Source: Acanthaster planci (Eukaryota; Echinodermata; Asteroidea; Valvatida; Acanthasteridae). Taken from it: DNA of 64,000 nucleotides. Below the pieces are notes generated by a model, which saw only the letters and a list, made by a program, of their open reading frames with translations, did not search any database and was not told the origin of the DNA. The stretch spans positions 1,182,275 to 1,246,274 of the forward strand of contig NW_019091417.1 of assembly GCF_001949145.1 (NCBI RefSeq), written 5' to 3'. The stretch's first letter is position 1. Each line of letters begins with the position of its first letter. The translations under genes were made by a program, and so were the position numbers. Of this stretch, positions 48,601-59,111 are shown one piece after another.

Positions 48601-51600
48601 AGAATGTTTAGGCTTCAATCGTTATAGACGATAATTCGACTTTTGTTTCTTTGTAAAGGAACCGACCCATATTACAGTGAGGAGGATAGTCCCTCGTCTG
48701 CTGAAGAAGTGTCAAAGTCCAGCGAAGATATCCGAAGAAACACGCTGTCAGCCCCACCCACGCCTGAAAGAAAACGAAAGAGAAGTTTGGAGTCAGTCCG
48801 GTAATGATTACCTGACTTAATCCTATCCCTTTACGCTTTCAAGAGCTCTTCGTAAATTCTACTTACAGAAGGTCCGGGCTACATTACAGATACGGCAAGT
48901 GTCATGATTTGTAGCCAGATCCTATAAAACGAGTCGTAAGGCAAGAGCTGTTTTAGTTTGCAGTGTACAGAGCAGACTGATTTCTTTGTATTGATTCGTC
49001 AGTCTTTTTAAAATCCTGATGCAAGTGGGCATTATGGAGGTAAAATGTTCGTATTGAAAGTTCTTATCGATGTATTTGTGGAGGAAAAAAGTTCGTATCA
49101 AAGGTTCCTATCGCTTTATTTTGTGTAAGATTCATTTGAAGGCCTTTCCCTCGAAAATGGCTCTGGTGACTTGGGACCCACTTTGCTAGATTGGGTGACA
49201 TTTTGGAGGATGTCACATTCTTACAACAGAGCCGAATTCGAAGTGATAGCATGACGTGCATTACCACAACAGGAAGAAGTCATATCTTGTAGTTGTTGGC
49301 AAAACGGCGGCATGTTTTACTCACTAATCTTAATATTGCAACTTCAACTAACATTTTATCACAACTGCAGTTATGTAAATGGATCACCATACTTTGGTTT
49401 ATTCTGGAAGATGTACTCAAAATCAAGAAAAGTTCAGTCAACTTTAGAGTTTTGAGAAGTTTTTTTTCACTTCAGTTTCTTCCGTTTTTTGGTCGAAACT
49501 ATTGTTAATGATGCAAGCGTCAATCTTCTCTTTTGTCATTTTAAGTTACTCCTGCGAACTTGGTCAGATTCAACCGGAACTGTACGTAACAGAAGATACT
49601 GGGTACAGTAAGCCAGTACTCGTCAGTAGCGGCAAGAAGAACAAGAAAGACGAGGAGGTCGCTGAAGAGGTGTATGGTACAATCTCCCTGGCGATCAAAT
49701 ACGAGCAGCACAGGCAAAGGTCAGGATGCAGAAGAGAAGGGTATCTTTAGTGGATCAGTTTGCAAATAAGATTGATCAGTAGATATGACACTCGCAGATC
49801 TCATGTAAGTCGCTTATTGCTACTGTCGTCCTTGACTTCTAGATCATGGGAAGGTACAAGAGGTAACGTAGATGATGCAAATTAGATGTAGATGTGGTAA
49901 GATGAGTTATTCTGGGAACAAAATACGTCATGTAATTATGTTCTTATCCACATTTCGTCTCCAAAATTAAACAAGTTACAGTAAAGGTTATTTTCAGTTG
50001 TGAAGCTCAGACATTTATGTCCAAATCGGGACATTTAAGTCTACATTCTAATTCTACATGTTATGACAAATGATTTGTTTATTTTAATGTTACCAGGGTA
50101 ACAGTACACTTATACAATGTCACCGACCTTCCAGCCAAAGGTCAAAGAGAGGGCGCCGACACAGTTGTCCATGGCTGCCTCCTTCCCGACGAGAAGCTAG
50201 TTCTCAAGTCCAAAGTCGTTAAGGAAACCCTGAACCCAATCTTCGATGACTCCATGGAGTTTGCCATAGACCAAGCTAAGGACTTCTCTCAGCAGGCTGT
50301 TCGGTTGTCCGTCTTTGACACCGAGAATTGTAGCAAGCTTTGTGCCATCGGGCACACGGTAATCCCTTTGTCAGACTGCGACATGGATGGTAAACAAAAG
50401 GAGCTGAAGAAGAAGCTACAGAAGAAAGCTGAAGTAAGAACTTGTACACCAGAATTTATACCAAGCTGATCTTGAACGTCTGTGATTCAAATGCTTGGAG
50501 GTTATAACACTGGTTATTACCTATGTAGTCGCTCAGTGCATGAACTAATTTCATATCTGGACTTACAGTGTAGATTTTGGAAGACCTGTTTAAACCTCAC
50601 GATCATCAAAGTCTGAAGGCCATTTTACGATATTGCTCTGAGATTTATTAGTTGAAGCTTTCCCCATTTTGTTTATATGCAGATTGTAGGTGACCTGGGT
50701 CGTCTGTACCTGTCGTTGGCCTATCTCCCGTCTCAAGACAGATTATCCTGCTTCATCGTCCGAGCAAGGGGCATTGTTCCAGAAAAGGGGACTAATGTAG
50801 AAAATCTAGGTAAGGAATAAATTTACCCATGCATGAAATTCAATTCCAAAGAGGGTCACTGTGGTCCGTAGATGTGTTGTGATCGAATTTATTAAATATC
50901 AGTACGTATCAACGTATTTTGGTTGAAATGAGGACCGCAATGGAAAAAAAGTTATTTCTGGCTTTCTTGTGCTATCGTCGACAATGCCTTAGATTGATGT
51001 GTACTTCTTTTTTTTTTTAAAGTTAATTCAGTTGTTTGTGTATGATCATGTAATCTGCATGGGTGTTGTCATAATAATAACGAACAATAGTGGCGACAAG
51101 CAATTAGCCTGAATGTGATTATATGGAAAAATCCTGTCACCCTGAAGCAACTTGTGAGCAGCTATAGCTTAAAAGAGGCATATTTAAATCGGGGCCTGAT
51201 ATTAAGAGGAACGGTTAAGCTAGAACGAAGAGAGATTTCAAAAGAAAGTACATCAGTGTTCTGGTAATTATTTGTTGTTTTATGTTCAACGATTTGTTTA
51301 GCTGGCGTCCCTTTGAGAAATCAGCCGTAGGTTAGTTACGCATCATATCCGTTCTTGAACATCAACATTAACCTTTGGAAAACTTACTCATGTGAATTTA
51401 TTATATCTGATAATTCATAAATAGTTGTCTACATACATACATGTCGTTCTATCATCCACGTGGAGTCTCGACTCTAACCGACTGAAGTCTGTTTAACATT
51501 ATTTGTCTTTAACATTTCCTCTTGTACTTAAGGAGTGGATTTTCTGACGGGAAATCAATCTCTCGCTGCCCACTTTATGACATGATAAAAGGGAAAAGTG

Positions 51601-52871
51601 AGCAAGTTATTTTCGGGTTGCACTCTGACATTGCTGATGCTATCTTTGGAAAGGTTTGGAAATGATTTGAAATAGACGACTATTGGATTAGAACACCGAC
51701 CGGCTGTCTCATATTCAAAGGGGTAATTTTTTTTTACTAGTGTTGAGTCCTCGGCTTTTGCGCCCAACGGCAAAACCACTTGGGATTGACGTCACGTTTA
51801 AGTCTGGATTACTCTGCCGTTTTAACAAGCTGTTATTTCAGATTCAGGTCTTGGCACTTCTGTATCCCAGTTTTATCCGATTCAGACTCTTGATGTTTTT
51901 GATATTCTAATAATAGAAAGGAATAATAAAGGCAGTGATGTAATAGGGTTGGCGTTACCGGATACTTCATTTAAAAAATCGTGCATGAAATCGATTTGGG
52001 GGCATATCTCGTAACTGCATTAAGCCCCAAGGATGTTCTAGACACAATAATGCTTTATGTGTCTAATGGTAGCCTCTGACTGAAACCAAAGACGAGACAG
52101 TTCGCATTTTTCAAGGTATCTTCGGGGCATTTGGGAAACTGTCAAACAATGTATAGTAGTGCTGCATTGTTCAAGTGACAATTGATCAGCAGCCATGTCG
52201 ACCAAGGCTTGTTGAACTATTCAATGCCCGATGCAAATTATTTCTGGATTGGACGCATCAGTAATTGAAAGCAAGAGCATTGTAATTCAGTTTCCTTCCT
52301 GTAATGTTCTTCTGATACCACAATAGCTGTTTTCCTTTTGGGAGGTGTTCACGATACAGAGTTTCATCCATTTAAAAATTTGAAGTGATAAGCATGGCAA
52401 CTATTGACGTCTTTTAAAGTTGGTTTTTACCGCCAAACTATGTTGCATCAGTCAGTAGGTCGTTCGCCAGATTTCATGCCTATCTGGCTTTTGCCTGATC
52501 TTTGAGGTCAAAACGATTGTTGTCGATGACATCTTTATCTCTAAACCGATTATCTTTCAGAAACCTTCGTTAAAGTGTGCCTGATGTGCGGGAGTGAAAA
52601 AGTGAAGAGTCGCCGTACACCACCAGCACGGGGCACCACTGACCCAGTCTTCACGGAATCCTTGAGCTTCGTCTTACCCATGTCCTTCATGGCAGATTCC
52701 TTCCTTCTCATTCAGGTCATGCAGAAGGGTCACAACTTCAAGAAAGATTCGGTCATTGGACAGTTGATTCTTGGCCCGTACACCTACACGCAGGGTCGCA
52801 GCTTGAGCCACTGGGGGAAGATGTTAAGCACGAGAGAAGCTTCTAAACAGTGGCATGCGCTCTACCTGTAG
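42426..52871 (+). CDS. SYT15: Synaptotagmin-15-like tandem C2 protein, six exons, 440 aa
   Basis: Coding exons 42426-42657, 48659-48800, 49546-49719, 50097-50433, 50683-50809 and 52561-52871 join in frame with GT-AG introns. Residues 3-14 are hydrophobic, ending in four Cys, then WRRK: a short membrane or palmitoyl anchor. Residues 24-125 are a basic Ser/Pro linker. The GQIQPELY segment before C2A and the GPYTYTQGRSLSHW run in C2B match vertebrate SYT15 as I recall it. C2A (about 168-285) keeps D204 and D257 of the five calcium ligands, with E259; C2B (about 298-438) keeps D400. A calcium-independent membrane-trafficking role is therefore inferred. The C-terminal WHAL fits the synaptotagmin WHxL motif. 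Length is normal for the family. SYT12, SYT13 and SYT17 are the alternatives. Confidence 0.93.
42658..48658 (+). other. Synaptotagmin intron 1 (6.0 kb)
   Basis: GTAAGT at the start, TTTGTAAAG at the end. Inside are an (AT)n run at about 46836-46851, a CRE palindrome at 48410-48417 and several open frames on both strands (for example 47925-48317 minus) that lack splice or start support. No extra coding exon of the gene was found. Confidence 0.85.
48659..48800 (+). CDS. SYT15: Synaptotagmin-like exon 2 (Ser/Glu-rich linker)
   Basis: Encodes residues 78-124: an acidic Ser stretch (EEDSPSSAEEVSKSSED), then APPTPERKRKRSLES. Many Ser/Thr-Pro and basic sites make it a likely phosphorylated linker. 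Acceptor TTTGTAAAG, donor CCG/GTAATG, phase 1 in and phase 2 out. Confidence 0.88.
49546..49719 (+). CDS. SYT15: Synaptotagmin-like exon 3 (pre-C2A segment and first C2A strand)
   Basis: Encodes residues 125-182. GQIQPELY is the conserved segment found just before C2A in synaptotagmins. A Lys/Glu-rich spacer follows, then YGTISLAIKYEQ, the first beta-strand of C2A. Acceptor TCATTTTAAG, donor AAAG/GTCAGG, phase 2 in and phase 2 out. Confidence 0.92.
50097..50433 (+). CDS. SYT15: Synaptotagmin-like exon 4 (most of C2A)
   Basis: Encodes residues 183-295. Loop 1 reads LPAKGQREGAD, with only the second Asp (D204) kept. CLLPDE and KETLNPIFDDSMEF are classic C2 strands. Loop 3 is VFDTENCSKLC, keeping D257 and E259 but with Cys at the last ligand position. 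Ends in a Lys-rich helix. Acceptor GTTACCAG, donor GAA/GTAAGA, phase 0 out. Confidence 0.95.
50683..50809 (+). CDS. SYT15: Synaptotagmin-like exon 5 (start of C2B)
   Basis: Encodes residues 296-337. GDLGRLYLSLAYLPSQDRL is the standard opening of synaptotagmin C2B. Loop 1 (VPEKGTNVENL) lacks the expected aspartates. Acceptor TTTATATGCAG, donor CTAG/GTAAGG, phase 0 in and phase 1 out. Confidence 0.95.
50810..52560 (+). other. Synaptotagmin intron 5 (1.75 kb)
   Basis: GTAAGG to CTTTCAG. AT-rich, with a CRE palindrome at 51787-51794; nothing else was recognised. Confidence 0.85.
52561..52871 (+). CDS. SYT15: Synaptotagmin-like exon 6 (C2B core and C-terminus)
   Basis: Encodes residues 338-440. 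ETFVKVCLMCG replaces the usual SDPYVKI. TTDPVFTESLSFVLP is the conserved C2B strand pair. Loop 3 (VMQKGHNFKKD) retains only D400. GPYTYTQGRSLSHW and the final WHAL are the family signatures. TAG stop at 52869-52871; acceptor TTATCTTTCAG. Confidence 0.96.
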
Positions 52872-54980
52872 AGCATATGACCCTTGACCTTTATTAACCT
52901 GCCGCCATCTTGGTCTGGTGTCAAGGAGAAGCATTTCGTAAGTGCTTATATCTGACAGCAGATAATTATTGCCAGGCTCTGTTTTGTTTAGCGCCGTCTT
53001 TAACTAGCTTGAACCCTGCTGAGCGAATGTTTTAAGCTTTCATTTCATTTTTAACCAATAATCTTGACAATAATTTATTTCCCTATGCTTTAATCACACA
53101 TCAAGGTTTTGTAAAAAAAAAAAAAAAAAGAACAGAGAGGATTTTTGCTAACAAGCAGTCTCAAGTACGTAGGTCATACGGCAACATTAAAGGTAAGATT
53201 CGCCCCACTTCGGTGAAGTTCAAGTCAAAAGCACATTATGTGGCACCTATCGTGCGTTCGCACTGTTTTGAAGTTAGTCTCTGCTAAACTATGGGAAGTG
53301 GAAAAAATACGATGTCTGCTTTCTAATGCGAGAGTAAGTATAATAGTAACAAGTGAAACAATCACAACGTAAGAAAGGAACATCAGTACAGAGGTGAAAC
53401 TTTGAAATGTGCGCAGATGAGAACGATTTAAAGGCCAAATTTGGACATAACGCTGAAGAGAGATACGAAGGACGAGTTTCTTGACACGTTACGATTGATC
53501 AGAATCTCCTTATGTGCAGCATTAGAGAGGCTCCCATCAGAATCTAAGAGACATGTTCGGGACTTTGATTGCGGTATTGTGCCGAGCATAAATACGAGTG
53601 GATAGTGAGAATGATGACGCATTGGGAAAGGGAGAGTTGTGGGCCATAATTTGGTTAGTGCAAAGGTGTTTGGAATGGCAGCAAAGTGGAAAGAACGAAG
53701 ATGTAAATGATTGAGCAATGAGCAAAACTTGATTTGTTATATTATGCAGGCTGTACATGCTGTTGGAAGCAACGAGACTTTGAGAGAGAAAGAAATGAAA
53801 AGAAGGGAAATTAGAATAATTTGCAAGTCAAGAGATGAGAGAGAAAGGTGAAGGACACTAAGAGATTACACTGTGACTCGTTTCAATTTATAAATAGTGT
53901 GTAATGTGGCGAAACAATAGACTAACATTGGAGCTAACTGCATAAAGGTGTGTGACATCGAACCATTACCAGCTAATGAGGTGGGGCAGAAATCTTCGGA
54001 AAGACCAACAACTCTGTGAGATCTCTTCATCTGTGCTGTTCCTTTTGAATTTAGTTCTTTTTGTTCTCATCAACTGTTACACCGATTCCCTTTTCCATGT
54101 GCTAAGCAGTTGAGCCAGTATTTCACAAAAAAATACGATGCGAAGATTCCGAATTAGTTTATCAGCCTCAGTATTGTTTTACATTAAAGAGGTTACTTCT
54201 ATTATTTATATATGAACTTTGTTTCAAAGGACGCCAATTAATAAAATCAAGTGACGCATACAGAGCTATTAAATTACCTTCACAATACATGTTCACTGAA
54301 GAGGAAGTAATGTGGGGAGGGGTTGCTCTATACCCTGAGATAGCCACGTCTGTTGTTCCGCTGCTAACAATGTGAATGGCACAATAACTTTAAAGAACAA
54401 ATATAGTGAAGGAATGGACAAGAGAACAATAATGGTTTTTAAAATAAAATTATGTACATTGTATTGTGTCCTGTTGAAAGGGAACCGTACAGCAAAATTC
54501 AAAATTGTTGAATTTTTCCCACTGTTTATTTTGAGTGGTCATTTTTATCGTGAGCTTCAAACAATATTGTTGTTCTGTCATTTACAGTGCTTGCCGGATA
54601 GAGAATGAAACCAAAGTATTTCTTGCAAAGAAGACTGTATTTTATCAGGTATATCTCGTGAACGATAGTTACCCGTTGGTCCGTAAAAGCATAAACAGTA
54701 TAAACAAGCATACCAGCTTAATATTTGTAAATGGTCAGAATGGTTGAAGTGTGTCAAAAAAGTGTGTGTACCGTTCAGCCGCCCAATAATTTCAAAGCCA
54801 TGGACTGAGGTTGTTTGCCAATTTGATTAAAGTGAAAGAGGGCGCTATTACAAAATAGTCTGTGAGTCATTAGATGTTCAATTCGAGATGTGTTAGCGGC
54901 GAAGACCTAACTTCTCCAAAATGTTGACACGAAAGTAGACGCAATGTGCAGTGACGCTATTTTTCGTTCACTGTGACTTG
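52872..54980. other. Synaptotagmin 3' flank / probable 3' UTR
   Basis: AT-rich with a 17-A run at 53113-53129. The first clear AATAAA on the + strand is at 54240-54245, which would give a 3' UTR of about 1.4 kb if used. No supported frame. Confidence 0.45.
54240..54245 (+). terminator. Candidate polyadenylation signal (AATAAA)
   Basis: First canonical hexamer after the synaptotagmin stop. Assignment to that gene is inferred from order and strand only. Confidence 0.3.
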
Positions 54981-54983
54981 ACG

Positions 54984-55298
54984 CTAATTTTTGTCAATTG
55001 GATGCAAATTGAGGCCTTTTTTCCCAACTTGGCAGTCTGGTAAACGTTCTATGATACGTACCGTCCCCCACAATGTCTTATGATCCACAGTGCCAAATTC
55101 ATTATCGGTTTGTGGGACAAATAATTTTATTCCATATCTTTTTGCAATAGTTTTCAGTCTTGTGAAGTCTGGATTGTCGACGGTTGCCAACATGCATGCG
55201 TTTGTATACGATGCCTCAGTTACCATGCCCGTAACTTGTAAAAGATTTTCTCTGATAACTTCAGCAAACTGTACTGCATGCATTAGGGTGTTCGACAT
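54984..55298 (-). CDS. Coding-like minus-strand ORF, 104 codons
   Basis: ATG frame immediately after an in-frame TGA, with well-balanced composition throughout (for example TVDNPDFTRLKTIAKRYGIKL). A good donor (ACG/GTACGT) lies inside at roughly two-thirds of its length, so the true exon may be shorter. A weak acceptor (AATGCATGCAG) lies near its start. No family is recognised. One of the more protein-like frames outside the synaptotagmin; it may be a lone exon, a retrocopy fragment or mobile-element coding. Confidence 0.35.
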   Translation of the reverse strand: MSNTLMHAVQFAEVIRENLLQVTGMVTEASYTNACMLATVDNPDFTRLKTIAKRYGIKLFVPQTDNEFGTVDHKTLWGTVRIIERLPDCQVGKKGLNLHPIDKN

Positions 55299-55697
55299 TC
55301 ATTGACCAGGAACTTAATGAATGAACTGTCTCCAATTAACTTGGACTTTCACTGTGTTATTAAAAGGTGATTTTTATCTTGTCGCTGTAAAATAATATCT
55401 CAGTCAGTGTAAAAGGCTTGTATAGTTAATTCTTAACCAACTGTAGCAAGTTTTCTTGAGGAATAATTTAATTTGAATTTCTCTTGATAGTTGCATTTTT
55501 TGTTATATGCTCCATGTGTGGGATTATTTTGATCAAGGTATGAAAAAGTGCTCTGAAAATAAAAACTATGGATGAAAAAAGGTAAATTTTACCAACAAAT
55601 GGTCATGTCATTGTCACTGCCCAACGTAACGTATTGGTCTTTGATACGTGTTCGGCGCTAACTTTCAAAACCATATTTTTATTAACATACGTTTCAA

Positions 55698-55777
55698 TAT
55701 GGGCGGTTCAGAATAGTGCTTCTCCAAGAGTTTGCAACGCAAACTCTTGAGGGCGCACTTTGGTGAAACACTCGTAT
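55698..55777. mobile_element. Palindromic MITE, family 1 copy 3 (deleted)
   Basis: Carries only the outer arms of the 37014/38312 family: TATGGGCGGTTCAGAATAG, then CCAAGAGTTTGCAACG joined directly to GCAAACTCTTG and the right end ACTCGTAT. The whole centre is missing, leaving a snap-back of about 80 bp. Confidence 0.8.
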
Positions 55778-57518
55778 TACTTCGTGATAAACATAAATGC
55801 AAGTTTACTCACATTCTTCCAAATGAAAAAGACAACTCCGGTCATTCTTAAATGAAGAGAAGGGTTTAATTCCAAAATGAAATATATCCATTTGAAAAAC
55901 ATGCAATTTTTCCACAATTATGAAAGATCGAAGAGCTTAGCAGTGTACCATTTATCCTTAAACTTCTTCGTTACTGTACTAACTCATTAAAGTTATGTTG
56001 CACTGTCTAAAAGCTGCAGAAACTGATGGCAGGCAACTAAGAGAGGGTAAGATTCTGAAAGATACCAAATTGGCACCTATGTGAAATGACCTGGTCGAGT
56101 TTATTTGTACGAGTTTTCTGTTGAGAGATTATCCGTGTGTTAGCCATGGCGCCCTCTGCCGCTGTATTAACATCTCCGATTTGAGCCAATTTACATGGAG
56201 CAGATAAATGTGACGATGTGATAATGTTACAATGAATTATGGTTTATTTTCCCAACGTCTTGAAACTAGATAATTCATTGAGACGGGAATATTGTTAAAC
56301 TCCCAACTGTATACATTGTTCCAAATTTTTCGGAGATTTTAATAAAGATATCAATCTGCTATATTTATTTTATTTATTTCAAAGATCGTAAGTGAGGAAG
56401 ACTTAAAGGCTGATTCAAGTGTCTTGGATAGAATAAAATGAAACATCAGAATATAATGTACTCATAACCTGTTTTGTCATATGTTTTAATGTAAACATAT
56501 GGTTAAATTTCATAGTAAGGAAGCCTGTATCAACCCATTCTGCATAAATTTCTTGAGAAAAGGGTGAGGATTAACGACCAGTAATGAGCAATTAAAATAT
56601 TACCGTCACTCGGAAGTTTGCTTGTTCCCAGCGGCCTGTGTGGGTCGTTGGGAAGAACGAATGCCACAGTTATGCATATTTCTTTACAGACAAAAGCAAG
56701 TCAACATTAAAGTGCAGAATCGATCACTCGGTTCTTACTTGACGTCGTCATATCACGCTCGCACCCCACCGATGCCTTGCACATATTCGCATCATGGGCG
56801 GCTGGTGTTAATTTCCGGTTCCAATACTTTTCATTTCTGATTCGCTTTTGGTAGACATGGGTTAAAAGTGGAAATGATGTCACTATTAGGAACTGGTTTA
56901 ACATCAAGCTGCCCCTCTTTGCATTATTTCTGCTTCCTGCACAAATTGATGTGAAAGATACGCCATACGCCTATTATTTAAAATTTAATTCATGTACATG
57001 TAAAGAGGGCGCTTTCAATTTTACATGTTTGTGGCACTCGGGCATGATCAAGCAGGTGGCCTTCCCGAAGCTTTTGAACAAACGTTTCCCTGCAACAGCG
57101 CCACCAACGGCCAAACATTCCTTGCTGCCAGTTGCACACACGAACTGGTATTGAGAATTTAATCTTGGCAGATACTTTTTACTCGAAATAAACTGTTCAA
57201 ATGAGAAATTCAACCGTAATCTCACTGCTGGAAAGAAAGGGGACAAGAATAATACTAATGAGAAAACACAGTAAGCTCATATCGGAAACAAACGGATGTC
57301 TGATTTTGAACTCTTTCTCGAGTTAAAGGTTTTCTCACTATTGATAAATATCTGCGTTTCAATCTGGAACAAGTCGGTTGTTTTAGTTTTAAAAGAATCT
57401 CTCCTAAGTGAGACCAGCCCCTTCGCAAGCTTCAAGCGCTGGGGGGGACCGCGGTATCAGCTATGAGGTCACAACAAAGGAGCAAAATATATTTTTCATA
57501 CTTATGCTCTTTACTGAT

Positions 57519-57568
57519 GGGGGGGGGGCAGCTTCCCTACGGGGAGCCCCTCGGGCCAACCCCCCCCC
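57519..57568. repeat. G10 and C9 runs facing each other
   Basis: A run of ten G (57519-57528) and a run of nine C (57560-57568) enclose about 31 bp that itself contains GGGGAGCCCC. This forms a very GC-rich potential hairpin and assembly-risk site. Confidence 0.7.
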
Positions 57569-57733
57569 TCCCTTAGCCACAGGCCCAAGTGAGGAGATAT
57601 ATATGCAACCATACGCATGAAGCCAAACCACGATGGTTGTGTTTGTATTGCGCATGCCCAATGTCTATTAGACTTGCGTTGCAGCCGTTCATCGTTATAC
57701 CAACAGTAAAAACACCATCCCTTTGTGTGAAAT

Positions 57734-57830
57734 GCGGTAGTCAAGCGGTTACGGCATAATGGCTTGTGGGGCGTGGGGTGTGGGTTCGAATCACGGGTCG
57801 GAATTGTGGGCAGCAGCAAGTTGTTTTTTT
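57734..57830 (+). mobile_element. tRNA-derived SINE
   Basis: A-box-like GCGGTAGTCAAGCGGTTACG (57734-57753) and a perfect B-box GGTTCGAATC (57783-57792) at tRNA spacing, followed by a T-run (57813-57821) that could stop Pol III. The T-stem and acceptor stem do not pair, so this is a SINE head rather than a tRNA gene. The antisense frame 57511-57873 reads the familiar B-box translation RDSNPHP and is not called. Confidence 0.6.
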
Positions 57831-58200
57831 TAAAGGAAAATAAAGCCCGAATGTTATTGGAGCCTAATTTCACACGTGAAGTTTTTATGGTTGGTTGAGC
57901 ATCTAGATGTCATGCATTGTGCATGGTTGTGAACCGTGGTTTGGCTTCATACGTGTGATTGCATATATAGCTTAAGTGAGACCCGGCCTGCCAACTTAGA
58001 GGAATCAGCGCGAACGACTAATCGATTCATCGCTTGAGTCCACCAAATCGGTTTCGGGTTTTGGTAATCGAATAACAGAAACGAGAGTGGTTCTTTACAC
58101 GGCGATTGTCAGTCGTGTGCACGAGCAACCTGTACTCTAATTTCCTCCTTTGTTTTCTCTCATTTTGATGCGGCCTCGGCGGCACTTTTCTTGTTGCCAG

Positions 58201-58944
58201 CGATACAGGGTTTCACTATGCAGCAGCATTTTCGACAATTTAAGGATTTGCCAAGAAATTTGAGCAAGGTAAGACAAATTGTTACTGTGCACACGTGCAC
58301 ACTGTACTCTGTTTATAGTCGACGAACTTAAGGTGGTAATGAAGTTGTCATCAGTCAACCAGTTTTTCCATGGATGATTCGTTAATAAAGCGATTGAATG
58401 TATGGTTACCAGCGAACCCGTTGGAGTTCCTGTTCAGGACAAGATATCAATGACTTCCATTTAGTAGTTGCATGCGCTACATATTCTTTGTAGCCTTTTT
58501 CCAAAAGCACATTTTCGAAATAGATGAATAACTTAACATTCTACATGTTCGGGGCGCTCGTACTTAGCTTTCTGTTGTCGACAGGCTATATACCGCGATG
58601 CCACAAGGTAAACGTGGCATGAAGAAATGTGCAAGGGATATATATTTCCATTTCGAAAACTTTTGTGTTGGCCTAAGCTTGCTAGCACTGATCTGGCAGA
58701 AAAACAGAAGTTGCACAGTGCTGAAGTGAGAATGGAGGGTTATAAACTTTGTACTTACATGGCAAGAATGTAAGCAATTTGTTTTGTTTTACAGAAAGGA
58801 TTGATTGGTGATTCTTTCAAAATCTTTGAAAAGCATGCTAGCTTCCGTCATGAAACTATTGGGCTCAGTCAGGAGATGGCCGAAGACGATATATTGGAAT
58901 ATGCAGTAACGCAAACATTTAACCATGGCATGCAATGTATGTGA
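58201..58944 (+). CDS. Two-exon small gene, 66 aa or 5' part of a larger gene
   Basis: Exon 58201-58268 follows a strong acceptor (ACTTTTCTTGTTGCCAG) and contains an ATG at 58218 with A at -3. It ends in frame at AAG/GTAAGA. Exon 58795-58944 follows a strong acceptor (TTTTGTTTTACAG) and reads on in phase 0 to TGA. The 66-residue product is charged and helical-looking (DSFKIFEKHASFRHETIGLSQEMAEDD), with no signal or membrane segment. A GTATGT just before the stop could be a further donor linking to the exons at 61.9-63.4 kb. Family not recognised, but the splice sites and composition are convincing. Confidence 0.5.
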
Positions 58945-58970
58945 CTGCATTGGGGGCAATTTGAATATCA

Positions 58971-59111
58971 ATGCGAATCAGAAATGTGTCAATGACCATG
59001 CCAGCTGAATGTCTGACTAGCAATGCCTTTTATATGAAGCAACAATTCCGTGAAGGAGTGGCATTTTACAAAAGGGCATCGACTCCTCAACACGTCACAA
59101 AGAACTACAAA
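58971..59111 (+). CDS. Possible further exon
   Basis: ATG frame with protein-like composition (SNAFYMKQQFREGVAFYKR) up to a donor-like AAA/GTAACT. Only 40 bp later a very strong pyrimidine tract ends in CTAG. The frame differs from that of the exon just upstream. It may belong to the same locus as 58201-58944 or be chance. Confidence 0.22.

Noticed and set aside
56951-57246. Overlapping frames on both strands
   Set aside because: Both strands look equally open, with no start or splice evidence; an AGAGGGCGCT-type repeat word lies inside.
57734-57800. Functional tRNA gene
   Set aside because: A and B boxes are present, but the acceptor, D and T stems do not pair; better explained as a SINE.
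57511-57873. 120-codon minus-strand ORF
   Set aside because: Its sequence is the antisense translation of a SINE B-box and the G/C runs.
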